A stretch of DNA of 64,000 bases. It comes from Mytilus trossulus (lineage: Eukaryota; Mollusca; Bivalvia; Mytilida; Mytilidae). Shown here in pieces: positions 37,601-49,633 of this stretch; the first letter of the stretch is position 1, and each line of letters opens with the position of its first letter. Location of the stretch: NCBI RefSeq assembly GCF_036588685.1, contig NC_086375.1, forward strand, positions 44,299,270 through 44,363,269. Direction: 5' to 3'. A model generated the notes under the pieces. The model was not told the DNA's origin. It searched no databases and saw nothing but the letters and a program-made list of their open reading frames with translations. The position numbers were made by a program, and so were the translations under genes.

Positions 37601-40600
37601 AGTTTTACCAAAGGTAGAGTTGACATGGCTCTTGAATGCTTAAAAATGTATATACCCTTTCATGACATTGCTACAACTTTAATTCACTGAGTAGGGGAAA
37701 GGAAGAAATCCTATGAGTATTGTGGATCAAAGGTCAATATAAGTGGGAACAGTTGATTAAAAATCTATGTGGATAACATTAATGATAGTGATAAACATTG
37801 TTTCATAAAAAAAATATCATGGTCATTCAAAAATTCCAAAACAGTTTCCAAACTTTAAACAGTCTGTCATAATTCCCATGGGTTACTTAGGGTCATACAT
37901 GTTAAGAGTATGTACTAATGTCATACTATTGGATAATTAATGCGTAGTACTTCCACAGAATTTTGATCATGAAGATAAACCTTGCATGTTGTATTGAGAA
38001 TGGTGATCTGGTTTTGTGGACTGTGTATTTTCTGTCTGTTCCTAAAGCTCTTAAGGAGATTTTCTGGCTTTTGATCTCTCTTCATCCCTGAAAATGAATG
38101 TTGTTGTTGTTCATGATTTTATTATTTTTGCACATTTTTTATTAAAAAAAAGGATCTTATCTGTTGTATTCTTATGTCTTCTTATCAAGGATAAGTTAAA
38201 TGTTATATCCTGTTCCTTGTTTATTTCAAATAGATGGTTTAAAAGTAAACTTGTGTATGTAGATGAAATAAAGTTAAGCAGAAAATGGAATAATCTTGCA
38301 TATACCAAGATCACAGTTGCCACCATCTAGTTAAAAATATGAAATAATAATTATACATAGTATGTAAGATGTAGGTTTAGATATAAACTGACATTGAAAA
38401 GATTATAGCAGAGAATGGATTAACAAATTACAATAGTTATATTAGAGGTTGTTTCAGTAGTTTGGTTTTAACATGCATAATTTCAGATTGTTATCATCTT
38501 CCTAGAATGCCTTAGCATACAGCTTAACATTGGCGTTCTTAGTCTGCATTGCTACTGTTTGCAAGATGCCAGCATTATGATGAATGTTTTATCCCATGTC
38601 AACTATTTATACAAAAGAAAGTTATTTTCAGTGCCCTTTATATATATTCTGTAGCAATTTGATAATTGCATGTATGTTTCACAGCAATACATTTTGTTTA
38701 TTAACCATTGTTCAAATATCTAGGGAAGGCACTAGGGAAAAGGTTACTAAGACATGTAAGAGAAGGGTCTTGGTTTTAAACAAACTTGAAAGTCCCAATT
38801 TGATTTCATAAATTATTCTGTTAAAAACATTTATTTGATATTTCAAACATTAATTTTCAATGAAAGCAAACAAATAAAGAGTTTAGTATATTTCAAAGAT
38901 AGATTTTGAGCATCTACAAGGATTGCTTTCTTTTTATTGTTGCTTGTGTATGTAAACTGCTATTTATGTTTGAAAATTTGCTAACTTTTAGACTTCATTT
39001 ATTTTCACAGAAAGTTAAGTTTTATCAAAATATATTTTTTCAAGCTAGATAAATTGATTTTTAGAAAAAGATTCACATTGTATATTTTCAAACCATTCTT
39101 TATGTGGACTCCCAAAATAATGTGAAAGTGACTTGTAAATTAAAAATCAAAACTTATAAAAAAAAAAGCACTTGTAAATATTTTCTTTTGTATAAATGTT
39201 TACATGATGTTGCTTATTACAGAGTCCCTGGTACACACTAACAATTATTGTCAAATGTATTTAACCATGAATTGATTGAATTCTACTGTGTATTCATTGA
39301 TATTTGTGGCATCAATTTTCAAGGCTATAGAAAATTATTTATTTTTTTGAACTTTTGAATTTGTGTTTTAACTTTAGCCAAGAAATCCACAAAAATATGT
39401 TACCCACAATAAATAATGAATACAGAGTAAAATGCATTAAAAAATTGTGAAATAAACAGATAAAAAACCTCAGTATTTTTTAAATCACAGAAAGCATGTT
39501 TCCCTCCTTTTACTTTAGTCCCTGACTTTATACACACAGAATCATTTTTGTTTGTACTTTTTTTTTAAATTTTTAATGCATGAGTAAAGCACTTGAAAAA
39601 ATCATGAATGCTGATTTTTTTTTGTAATTTTTACTATCAGTTTATAAGATTATGAAACAGAATTTGAGTTTGATCAAGAAAGTCATATAATTAATCAATT
39701 ACTTGCTATAGGTAAAACATACTTTTGATACCAAACCGTAAATAAAAATCTCAAACTCTTTCAATACACAATTTTTGAGTGTGATCATGATTGCCATAAA
39801 CATATATTTTAGAAATAGTACATAAGATTTACAGTGTTTTTCATATGGGAATGTATACTCGATGAAATATTTCAGCAACCTGTGCCCTGAACTTGTGATA
39901 TGATGAGTGATATTAGTCTTTCATGGTCACACTTCAGTTTTTGAACATTTTTTTTTAGGCTTTAAACAGATTTTTAATAAACATAGGCTGACAAAAATTT
40001 GCTATTGGGAGGGATGGACATCTGACAATTTTGAAATCACTTTGTAAAAAAGTTGAATTCAATATCTAACATGTGTGATTAACATTTTTTGTCAGCAGAA
40101 ATAGAAAAGAGGAGGAAAGAAAATAACGGAAATATAAAAAAAATATTCATCCATTTTTATTATTTTAATTTTTGATAATAGACAAGTTATGAATTAAGCT
40201 GTTGCAAGATGTCTTGATTAGTATGAATTATTCAATTAAGAATATCCAAATTATTGTAAATGATAGTACGGTAAATAGTTCTACTATTTTATAGCATTTT
40301 CAAAGAGAAATTTCATGTTTAAGAAAGAAAAAAAATTGCAACAGCTTATTTTAGTAACTTTAGATGTTGTAAATTAATGTTGTCACTTTTTACTTTTAAA
40401 TTTGAAAATTAACATTTCCTCCTTTTTTCATTGATAGGAGGAGACTCCACAAGGATTTTTTGAAGACCATGGTCTAGGTTGATGGACTGCATGTGTAGAG
40501 TTGGTGATGTCCTTCCCTTTCAAATCCTGCATTTCCATGGCAACAACCTTTTACCATAACATTCAATTGACAATATTAACATTTATATACTCTTATGTAA

Positions 40601-43600
40601 TGTGTGCAATGATGTTTATTAAATGTGCTTTGTTTACTGAATAATGAATTTTAGGAAAACATAGTGTACATTGACAGTAATTATCCTTCATGAAATATTT
40701 TCATTGACATAATTGGAAATTTTTCGACTTTAATTTGCATACCTGATATTCTGACTCTAAAATTTATTTGTTGAAAGTTTATTTACTAGAATTCTTTTCT
40801 TTGGATGTAAATGCATTGATTTAGTGTTTTTTTATTTTTATTTTTACTCCAGAATGGATACATTGATTTAGGCCCGTCATTGGTTATGAAGCTTAACTGA
40901 TATTTTTGTACTCAAGAATGTAAGTGATGAATGTTGTGCTATCTTACTGAAAAGAGGGATCAACAATGTTATAATTTAGTTTTTTGGGTCAAAAAAGGGG
41001 ACCAAGAGACATTTAAATCAACAGAGATTTTTACTTTGTCATATACAATGTAATGAATGCATATTTTTTCTTTGTAATAGGATAATTGGAAATATTTTGC
41101 TGTTTCTAATTGAAGTTTTCATATTTTAATGTTGTAAGAATGTTTTTTGGACAAAAACAAGTGTTTCTCTTTTTAAAATATCAAGAAATAAATTTGAGAT
41201 TAGTAAGGCCATACTGTAAAAGCAAGTTTATCCTCAATTTTCAGTGTAGAACTTGCTTTCTTTTTGACTTCTTCACTGGTTTGATCATAAAATCTAATCA
41301 ATTTTGATATAATTTTTTTTATTATCATTAACTTGCAAAGCATACTTGCCAAAACTTGCTTTTTTGTTTTGCTTATATCATTTCACGACTTTTTACACTT
41401 TAAAACTTTCTTCTAATTCCCATGACAATTCATACTGTTTATTTGTAGAGAATTCATAAACCTAAGGGAAATTTTATTTATTATTCACCTCAATATTTAT
41501 ATGTCTGTTTAGGAATCATTTTACATTGAATTCATGTTAATTATTATGAAAAGACTGAGAGGTTATTGCCTTATTTCTATGTGCAAATTTTTTTTCAATA
41601 GGTAATAAGTTTTTGATATGACTTTCTTGCGAACAAATTAGAAAGGGAAGGCACATAAAGTTGATTACAAAGTATTCATAAGAAATCCATGATACTATAG
41701 ATAGTGTTTTACTACATTCCTTCTTTTTTTCATAGATATTATATATACACATAAGTGCTTTGTTCATTTGAATCTCATAATAAAATACAAAATCAGCATA
41801 AAATGAATTCTGTGTTTATTTTGTCCTCGACATGCATGATATACTGTGGATTCATTATTTTTATGAGTTACTAATTTTGGTTGATTGGTGAAAAAAGAGT
41901 TCAAGAAATATGAAATCAAGTATTTACAAATATACAATTTTCCTTTAATCCACAAAAATGGTTCCCCTGAAAATAATGTATCCACAGAAGGCCATTTAAG
42001 CAAATGATGCTAACATTGTTTATTTTCTTGAAATAAAAAAAAGCAAATTAAAATTAAAATCTCCATGATGACAACTGCACACTTGCATCTGACACTTTTA
42101 TTCACACTAATGCACTTTATTAACATGTCTACTAGTGTAATACACATGCACAGAAAAGCAATGATACGACAGGTTTGGTGACTCATCTAATACACAAAGT
42201 GTATTTATTTCTCAAGATTATGCAAAGACTCGTTTTGGTAGAAAAAGTTTTGAATTTCATATTTATTTTGAGTAACTTTCAAATTTTTCTATTACTGGTA
42301 CTACTTTTTAGGGGTGTTTTTTTTCTGGTTTAGTTTATGAAGTAAAAAAAAAAGATATGTCAAAAATTTTGGAAAAAAAATTGCTATGATTTTTTTTTTA
42401 ACTAGATATTAGTATATCTGAAAAGGCAAAATCTTTCAGATATATTTTTCTCCAAACATATTTAATCAATAGATTCATGTTTATTGGGTATTGCAAACAA
42501 CTCATAAAAACATAGGATTTATTTTTTTAGTTTTATACTAAAAAATCTTCTGAATAACAAGTCTTGCATAAATCTTAGAAATAAATACAATTTAAGATTA
42601 ATTTGCTACTAGGGTAGGCATGGTAATATCAGTCTATGCATTAATTGTAGGTGTGGATGAATTATGAATCAGCTTCAGTAACCAAAACACTCCCGATTTG
42701 AAATAATAATTGGAAAAGCATGGATGTATTTTCACATTATTTGGTATGTTGACATGTTAGGATAAGGGATTTGTCTGAATGCACCTGGGTTAGTTTTTTT
42801 TTTTTATTATTGAACATTTAAGATTTCTCATATATATATATATATATGCTAATGAACTAGATTTTGGATGGTTCTTGATCCTTCAATTTGTGTAACCAAA
42901 CATGCTCTTACAATTTTTTTTTTTTGTGAATCTGTATCTTATGAACAGGAAATAGAAAGACTGATCAGTTCAAAGACTGTCTTTTTCCAACATGTTAAAA
43001 AAATACAAATTAGTGTACCTGCTCTGGAAAACAATGCCATATTCTATAATAAGGGCAGTTTAAGAAATACTAGCAGGCTATTAATGGAGACAAAAAGAGA
43101 AATCCAGTCTTTGCAAATAGAATTTTTAATCAAGGCATGCACTTTTTCAATTAAAATACTATTTTACAATTTGATATATGCCTGCAGATCTGGGTTGTGT
43201 AACTTGTGCTCAAGTTCTGAACTAGGTGGTTTTATCCATGACTCTTTACTTGACATATTGAAACACCTGTTTTTGCTGCTTTTTAGCACCTTGTAGTTTA
43301 ATCTAGGATAACTTGTTTTGCTTTGATTACTAGAAATCATGCATGCTTTGCACAGTATTATCATAAGAATCATATTTAGATAGTAATACAAATGTATTAG
43401 ATAATTGATTTTTCTGTTAATATAAAGAATTAAAACTTCAGTACAAGCATGCTTTTTTGGAATATAAAAATACTAGAATGTTCCATGTTCAGCATGAAAT
43501 CAATTTTGAGGATGTGTCAGCTATCTTGGATTTGAAAAATAACAGATAAATTGTCCTAATCACTGTTTTTGAAGGAATATCAAAAGACGCATGCAGATTG

Positions 43601-46600
43601 CAGAAGTATAAATATAAAATAAGGGCCATAGTGTTTGTAAAAGTTGTATAGTTTCAAGCTGAGTGTGTGTGTTTCCAAAGTTTTAATATTATAAGGTGAA
43701 GATACACAACAGATAGCCTGCAAATTTGGCTACACACTGGACAAACAGTTTTTCTGGTCATCCTTTGGTACCTGACCCATGATTTGAATAGTTATACAGT
43801 AACAAGTGTTACTTTTCAATACCAAGTAAAATGTATTATGAAGTGTATATCTAGCAAATATAGTAAGGTTAATATTGATTGATTGTTGGTATTTAACGTC
43901 TTATTCATCACTCTTGTCTGTTTTGTGGCTGTCAGCTTATATAAGTTGAGGCAGCAGGATAGAACCAAGACTTTAGGCATCAATCCTTGTCAATGCAGAT
44001 CAGAATACAAAGCTCCTGTCATCTGAACATAACATAGAAAAATAAAGTTTATTTAAAGTCAATTTGAGTTCTTTTATTCAATGATTATGCCCTTGTTATA
44101 AAGGCTTGGTATCTAATGGACAAAATTCCTAAGCCTTTAGAACAAATTTACTTTTTATGTGACATTTATGGACAATACGTTTTCTGGTAAGCATTCCTTC
44201 ATTTGCGTGCCCCCCAGTCCCACAACCTGAAGTTTTTTAACCTGAAGTGGGAAGTCTTCAGGTTAAGGTTGTTTTTGATGAAGTTGAAGTTCAATCAGGT
44301 TGAAGCTCAAAACACATGTTCCCTATGATATCATCTTTCTAATATTAATGCCAATTTAGACATTTTACCCCATTTCCATGGTCCACTGAACATAGAAAAT
44401 GATAGTGTGGACTTTGTACTATGGACACAATCTTGTTAACAAATAATTTTATCTGATCTATTAATAACTCTCTACTTTCACATTTCAGTGTATCTCTCAC
44501 ACATTGTGCATCAAAATTTAATGTCAGTACTTACATAATGTAGGTTAATTGCCCTGGCAGGGGAAACAAGTCGACCAAGTTTAAGGATCCTTGAGGGTAC
44601 AAAAAAAATCAGCAAAAATTGAAACATTTGTTTTTTCATTACAAATTTTATTGCACTATTAGTTGTTATTTTATTATATGGTACAAAAATCAAACAATAA
44701 TTAAAATCTCAGACTCTTTAAGTGTTGTTGTCATATATAGGTATTTAAAGTTATTGACTGACAACCATGCATACTATGATATCCACTTCAGGAGACTTAC
44801 GAAAGTAAATACAACATGGTTGGTTCACCAAATAGAGTTATAAGTGTCTAGTATAGGGATGTATACAAACTTTTTCAATACCATGCAAAATAAAATCTAA
44901 AAAAATGTGAACTTCTAAATTAAATGAATCCACAGCATGAGTTTATAAGCATTCATAGTTCATAAGTCACTTGTACAAAATAAATAAACAAGAGTGAAAT
45001 TTTGAGATAAAACATCCTTTGAAAGCAAACTGGGGATGCATATCTAGTAAACTACATAACCAAAAGCATCATAAATAATAATTATGTCTAGGATAGCATG
45101 GCATGCTTACACCATCACATTTTCATGTTCATTGAACTGCAAAATCTGGGTACAATGCCTAATTAGGCATCATTTTAAAAGGTTCATATGGCAATGAACA
45201 TGCAGACTAAGTTTCATGTGGAAATGACCACAACATCCATGTTTAACTTGGACTGCTAACACAAAGGTTCCTGGTTCAATTCCTGTTGGGATGAAAATTT
45301 CAGGAACTCAATTTTCTGCTCTCTCTTGACACCATTTGCGAGTATGGTCTTAAGGAAACGATGATAGTCCGTCGGAAGGGGACGATAAATGGCTGACCTG
45401 TGTTAAGAGAGAGCCATATCTTGCACGTTAAAGACACCCTTGTAGATTTCGAAAAAGAGTAGGCTAATGCCGCTACAAGGCAGCACTCGCACCTGCAAAG
45501 TGGAAAGGGATTAATATAAGTTGCAAAACTTGTTTCCTAATCCACTCTAAATAAATATGTTTAAACTAAACTAAACTAACTACCTTAAAACTTATTTTTA
45601 AACAGATCTGTAAACCGTGAAATCATGATCAAAAACCTTATTTAGCATCAAAGTAAATTCATATAAAATATATTAAAATATGGTTGCTTAGTTTCAAGTG
45701 AATGTGACAACAAATCTATGGACCAAATCTTTATTCTGTTACGGAATGAGACTAATGTATGGTCAGATAAACAGATACACACTCCAGAAAGCATAATGCC
45801 CCTAACTATCTAAGTCACAGTATAAGATATTAAGAGTTATATAAGGTTAACTTTGTATAGGGGATCTGCTACCTCCGTTTTGCAAATATAGGAGGTGCAC
45901 ATAGTGCCCCTTTGGCTTAAAATTTGAAGTACTTTAAAACTAGATTATTATGACCTACGAAAGTAGAGGGGCATTATGTTTTCTGGTCTCTGCCTCCGTT
46001 TTTCTGTCCGTTTGTTCATCCCGCTTCAGGTTAAAGTTTTGGTCAAGGTAGTATTTGATGAAGTTGAAGTCCAATCAACTTGAAACTTATTACACATGTT
46101 CCCCATGATATGATCTTTCTAATTTTAATGCCAAATTATAGTTTTGACTCCAATTTCACGGTCCACTGAACATGGAAAATTATAGTGTGAGTGGGTATTA
46201 TGGACACATTCTTGTTTTTCTATAAATATAATTGATACATAAAAACAAAGTATAAAGAATGATGCATTTAAAATTTAATGAATATTTTCCTATATCTGGC
46301 AGTCAAAAGATAAGCATAAACTTGATTCGACAAAAAATAACAAAATGTGTATATTTTCAACTTACTGACAGATATAATGATCCGTTTCACAAATGATATC
46401 AGATATATTCCTTACGTCATAACTACAATCCTTTTCCCTTTCATGAATGTGACCTTCCGAATTTAGACTATTTACCGGATTTGATATCACATAAGCAACA
46501 CAACGGGTGCCACATGTGGAGCAGGATCTGCTTACCCTTCCCGAGTTCCTGAGATTCGTGTTGTTTATTCTTTGGTTTTCTATGTTGTGTCATGTGTACT

Positions 46601-47260
46601 ATTGTTTGTCTTTGTCTTTTTCATTTTAAGCCATGGCATTGTCAGTTTGTTTTAGATTTATGAGTTTGACTGTTCCTTTGATATCTTTGGTCCCTCTTTT
46701 ATAGCTGACTATACAGTATGGGCTTTGCTCATTGTTAAAAGTCTGTACAGTGACTTTTAGTTGTTAATACCTTTGTCATTTTGGTCTCTTGTGGAGAGTT
46801 GTCTCATTGGCAGTCATACCACATCTTCTTTTTTATATTAGGTATTTCATGTATTTGTGAGTAGGAAATATTGAGCACATAAAAATAAGAAATTAATGTT
46901 TACATGAAGGGTGTTGTTCATATCGACGTTCAATTCAACATCAAATAACATAAAAAAATATTCAGATCGGCAGCTGACTCAGAAAATTTAAATTTTGAAT
47001 AAACTCAGCACAGTATGTGATTTTAGTCCCCTACCGATGAAGTCAAAGGGACTCCCTTTGTCTGTCTGTCTATCAATCTATCAGGCAAATCAGTTTTCCA
47101 CACTATTTTTCATCGTTCTTGTTGATATGATGATCTATTACATTGCCTTTTCATACATTGAATTAACTTATATTATAGTATACATGTATATGTGTTTTTA
47201 CAGGAGTCTGAAGAGCCCCGAGGATTGCTGGAGGAGTTAGGATTTATTACTGGGAGCTAA
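34601..47260 (+). CDS. AP1S: AP-1 complex subunit sigma (clathrin adaptor small chain)
   Basis: Shared exons are 34601-34779, 35727-35835 and 36756-36893, encoding 142 residues that start [20 protein letters not shown] and include [40 protein letters not shown] and a LLQE end. They join in phase to one of three last exons: 37225-37269, 40438-40482 or 47204-47260, giving proteins of 156, 156 or 160 residues. Sigma-1 is the small subunit of the heterotetrameric AP-1 adaptor and contributes to dileucine-signal recognition at the trans-Golgi network and endosomes. The first exon begins with ATG right after an AG; in vertebrate paralogues a tiny upstream exon supplies the initiating Met. I did not find one, so the start may be upstream. 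I cannot tell AP1S1, 2 and 3 apart. Confidence 0.94.
36290..36660 (+). repeat. Dispersed repeat with CCAGAGGCTCCTGACTT core (empty-site copy)
   Basis: 'ccttcagctggccccttaaa ... gaccagaggctcctgacttt ... gtgagatctcaaccctcccc ... ctagccaatgtagaaaa' matches the copy at 57220-58200 and the end of the one at 63590. It lies in an AP1S intron. Confidence 0.8.
37225..37269 (+). CDS. AP1S: AP1S alternative last exon A
   Basis: After the acceptor tttgaag, the codons give [14 protein letters not shown] and TAA, in phase with the shared exon ending LLQE. This is the closest to the shared exons. A possible poly(A) signal is AATAAA at 38267-38272. Confidence 0.75.
   Translation, partial: EEAFDEALREYGLV
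40438..40482 (+). CDS. AP1S: AP1S alternative last exon B
   Basis: A strong pyrimidine tract (tcctccttttttcattgatag) precedes [14 protein letters not shown] and TGA, in phase with LLQE. Confidence 0.85.
   Translation, partial: EETPQGFFEDHGLG
42834..42848. repeat. (TA)n microsatellite
   Basis: Run of TATATATATATATA in an AP1S intron. A similar run is at 60832-60846. Confidence 0.85.
43876..44030 (+). repeat. ATTGATTGATTG-headed repeat, second copy
   Basis: 'attgattgattgttggtatt' then 'ggctgtcagcttatataagt' and 'tgaggcagcag' match the family seen at 19256. Confidence 0.6.
44165..44430 (-). repeat. Dispersed repeat, inverted copy of the 17405 family
   Basis: 'ttaacctgaagtgggaagtc', 'gatgaagttgaagttcaatc' and 'ggtccactgaacatagaaaa' are complementary to the 17405-17835 copy. 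It is degenerate. Confidence 0.65.
45245..45595 (+). mobile_element. tRNA-derived SINE
   Basis: The head holds a box-B-like GGTTCAATTCC (45270 region). A body follows with 'gatgatagtccgtcggaagg', 'cttgcacgttaaagacaccc' and 'aggctaatgccgctacaagg', and the tail is an AAACTAAACTAAACTAAC repeat. The box A region is weak. It lies in the intron before AP1S last exon C. Confidence 0.72.
45955..46220 (-). repeat. Dispersed repeat, inverted copy of the 17405 family
   Basis: 'agaggggcattatgttttct' through 'cacggtccactgaacatgga' are the reverse complement of the 17405-17835 repeat and are better preserved than the 44165 copy. Confidence 0.75.
46700..46842 (-). repeat. Short dispersed repeat, GTGGTATGATTGCC family
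   Basis: 'gggctttgctcattgttaaa ... gtctcattggcagtcatacc' followed by 'ttcttttttata'. In AP1S intron sequence. Confidence 0.75.
47204..47260 (+). CDS. AP1S: AP1S alternative last exon C
   Basis: After the acceptor gtttttacag, the codons give [18 protein letters not shown] and TAA, in phase with LLQE. The SPRSVLEE-type ending of vertebrate sigma-1 chains is most like this one ([11 protein letters not shown]). A candidate AATAAA follows at 47696-47701. Confidence 0.88.
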   Translation, partial: ESEEPRGLLEELGFITGS

Positions 47261-48721
47261 TAGAAGAAAGCCCTGAAGACAGAAGATTAGATAAGCAGTG
47301 CAGCATTTACAATGATTTGTTATGTGAATCTGGCCTTATTACTTAACATATCAAAACTTATTTTTGATAAATCAGTATTTTTTATGTCTGTCTTTTGACG
47401 GCTTTGATTTTAGCATTTGTTGATGTAGGGTTCATTTAAATTTTTTAACAATATTTACATTTTCAATGTATATATATATTTGAAATAGTGGCATATTCAA
47501 ATCTTAGATACGCTAGCAAAGGCATAAAGTTTGCAAGTTGTACAAACAATACTGTTGCATTAGATGGTTGTGTTGAGTTTTTGAAAAAGATAACATATTT
47601 GATTCAAAATCCAATCAAAGATGTTTCAAGAATGTAGTTAAATTCTTCATGATTTCAGTTTTAACAAAATAATCAGGATTATTTATCCAAGATTAAATAA
47701 ATTTACATATGATTGATAAATTTGCATATGATTGAATAAAATTTCCCATGAATGTAACTGTAAGAAGGTGCAATAAGGGCATTATTTATCAAACTTGTAA
47801 GCAGTTTGGGTTTTAAATGCAGTTTTATCATAAGGGTGCCTGTATAAGCATATACCATACTGTTGTAATTAGTTACCAAAACCATGAAATTCCCTTTGGT
47901 ACCTTTCGAATTCACCTCTCCTAAAAAAACCAAAAAAAACAATATCATAAAGCAATTTCCAATCAATTAATTGAAAAAAGCTTGAATGCCAAAAAGAGAA
48001 AAGGGAAATAACTTACTAGTTTAAAGCATGACATTCACTTTTATTAAAAAGTAACCACTTGTCTCCCTTAGTCATGCGTCTTGTGATGTCACAATAAGTG
48101 AACGATGAGGTGACAGAATCACCATTTTTATGAAATGTCAGAGATTTTATTCTCTTTTTCTGAAATGTCAGAGATTTTATTCTTTTTTTTCTCAAATGTA
48201 TCTAGGTAAATATCAAGTGCAGGCAGAATCTTCTATGACAAAAAAATGCACTTAACGGTTGCAACTGACAAGTTTTCGTCTTAAAGAAACAATTTAACAA
48301 TTTTAATTGATAATAATTTGAATAGTTCATATTTGTGGTTTCTTAATATTCATAATAGTTTTAAAATTCAACAGCTTCAGAATTTTGAAGTGACAAATAA
48401 TGCCCTTAACTGTGATTTTTAGTGCAAGGTATTTAATTGTGACTGTTGAATGATTAAAAGGTTGTGTTTTAAATATTGTATGAATATTCCAATCAAATAA
48501 TTGTAATTCTAGTCAATGTTGATTTTTATTACAATGATATATACAATAAGATTATATATTTCTATAACTACAATAAACTATTAATAAAAAACAGTGTCTT
48601 GAAGAAGTAACAGTAATAGTTAGTCTTTTGAAACATTTGGTAAATATTTATGGTAACATTGTTGAAAATAATCATATCTATTCCTTTTGGACTAGACTCC
48701 CAGCATCCAGTCATATAATAA

Positions 48722-48840
48722 TAATGAGATGTGGTAAGGTTTCCTATGAGACAACCATCTACCAAAGACTTCCAATGCCGAAGACTAAAATGCAAGGATG
48801 GAAACAACTATAGGTCACAGTATGGCTTTTTACGATGAAC
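48722..48840 (+). repeat. Short dispersed repeat, GTGGTATGATTGCC family (degenerate)
   Basis: 'agatgtggtaaggtttccta', 'gagacaaccatctaccaaag' and 'actataggtcacagtatggc' align with the 63328 copy. From 47261 to here and on to 49266 I see no gene. Confidence 0.6.
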
Positions 48841-49633
48841 AAAACCAAAAAAATTGTAAGCTATTAAAGGCCGAGAAAAAACAAAATATGAAAAAGAGAG
48901 ACGACTTTTGAGTATGTTGCATTTCCTTCAAAACTTGGGTTTAAGAGAAAATAACTAGTTTTTAAGGGCATTGCCACTTTCTTTTTTAGAGTCAAAAATG
49001 TGATGATATATTGCACCAGTTATTCTGCAAATTAAAATCGTGCAATTGATAATCAGCATTAAGGAACTATGTACCTTTTCAGAACAATAATTTATTTCTG
49101 CACAATGAAGATCATGCTTGATGAACTTTATTTGTGCAAGGATACAGGCAGTTCCCTCTATCTTGTAGAACGTTTTACCTTCTTTTCAAGTCTAATTTAC
49201 TTCCATTCAAGTTTACATCAAAAGTACTACATGTGTAAGCTATAGAAGCATACAAATTTGCTTGTTTGTGCCCTTCAATGAGTGAGTCTAATTTAGTCAA
49301 GTTGGGTATAAGAATGAAGATTAGGATTTATTCATTTGGTGGCCTAATTATACCCCACTTTACCTACTGTTTTCCCTCTGTCTGTCCAATGAATATTTTC
49401 ATTACATTTTTCTCAGGAACTACAATACAAGGATTTCTGAAATTTGGTTTCAGGGTTTATATAAGTCAGCTACTAGTATACCATGTGATGTGTTTCAGAT
49501 TCATCACTCAACAACTTCCCGTTAATCGAACACTTGTTTTCATTTCACACATGATAACCATGTTGAAATTTTTGTCACATTTTTCTCAGGAATTACAATA
49601 CAAGGATTTCTAAAATTTGGTTTCATGGTTTAT

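Noticed and set aside
42868-43296. 142-codon open frame between AP1S last exons B and C, with an AG before its middle
   Set aside because: It has no similarity to sigma-adaptin tails, starts in a poly-T region and shows no downstream donor; considered a chance frame rather than a fourth last exon.
45265-45300. Possible functional tRNA gene
   Set aside because: Only a box B-like sequence is good; no acceptor stem or anticodon arm folds, so it is the head of a SINE.
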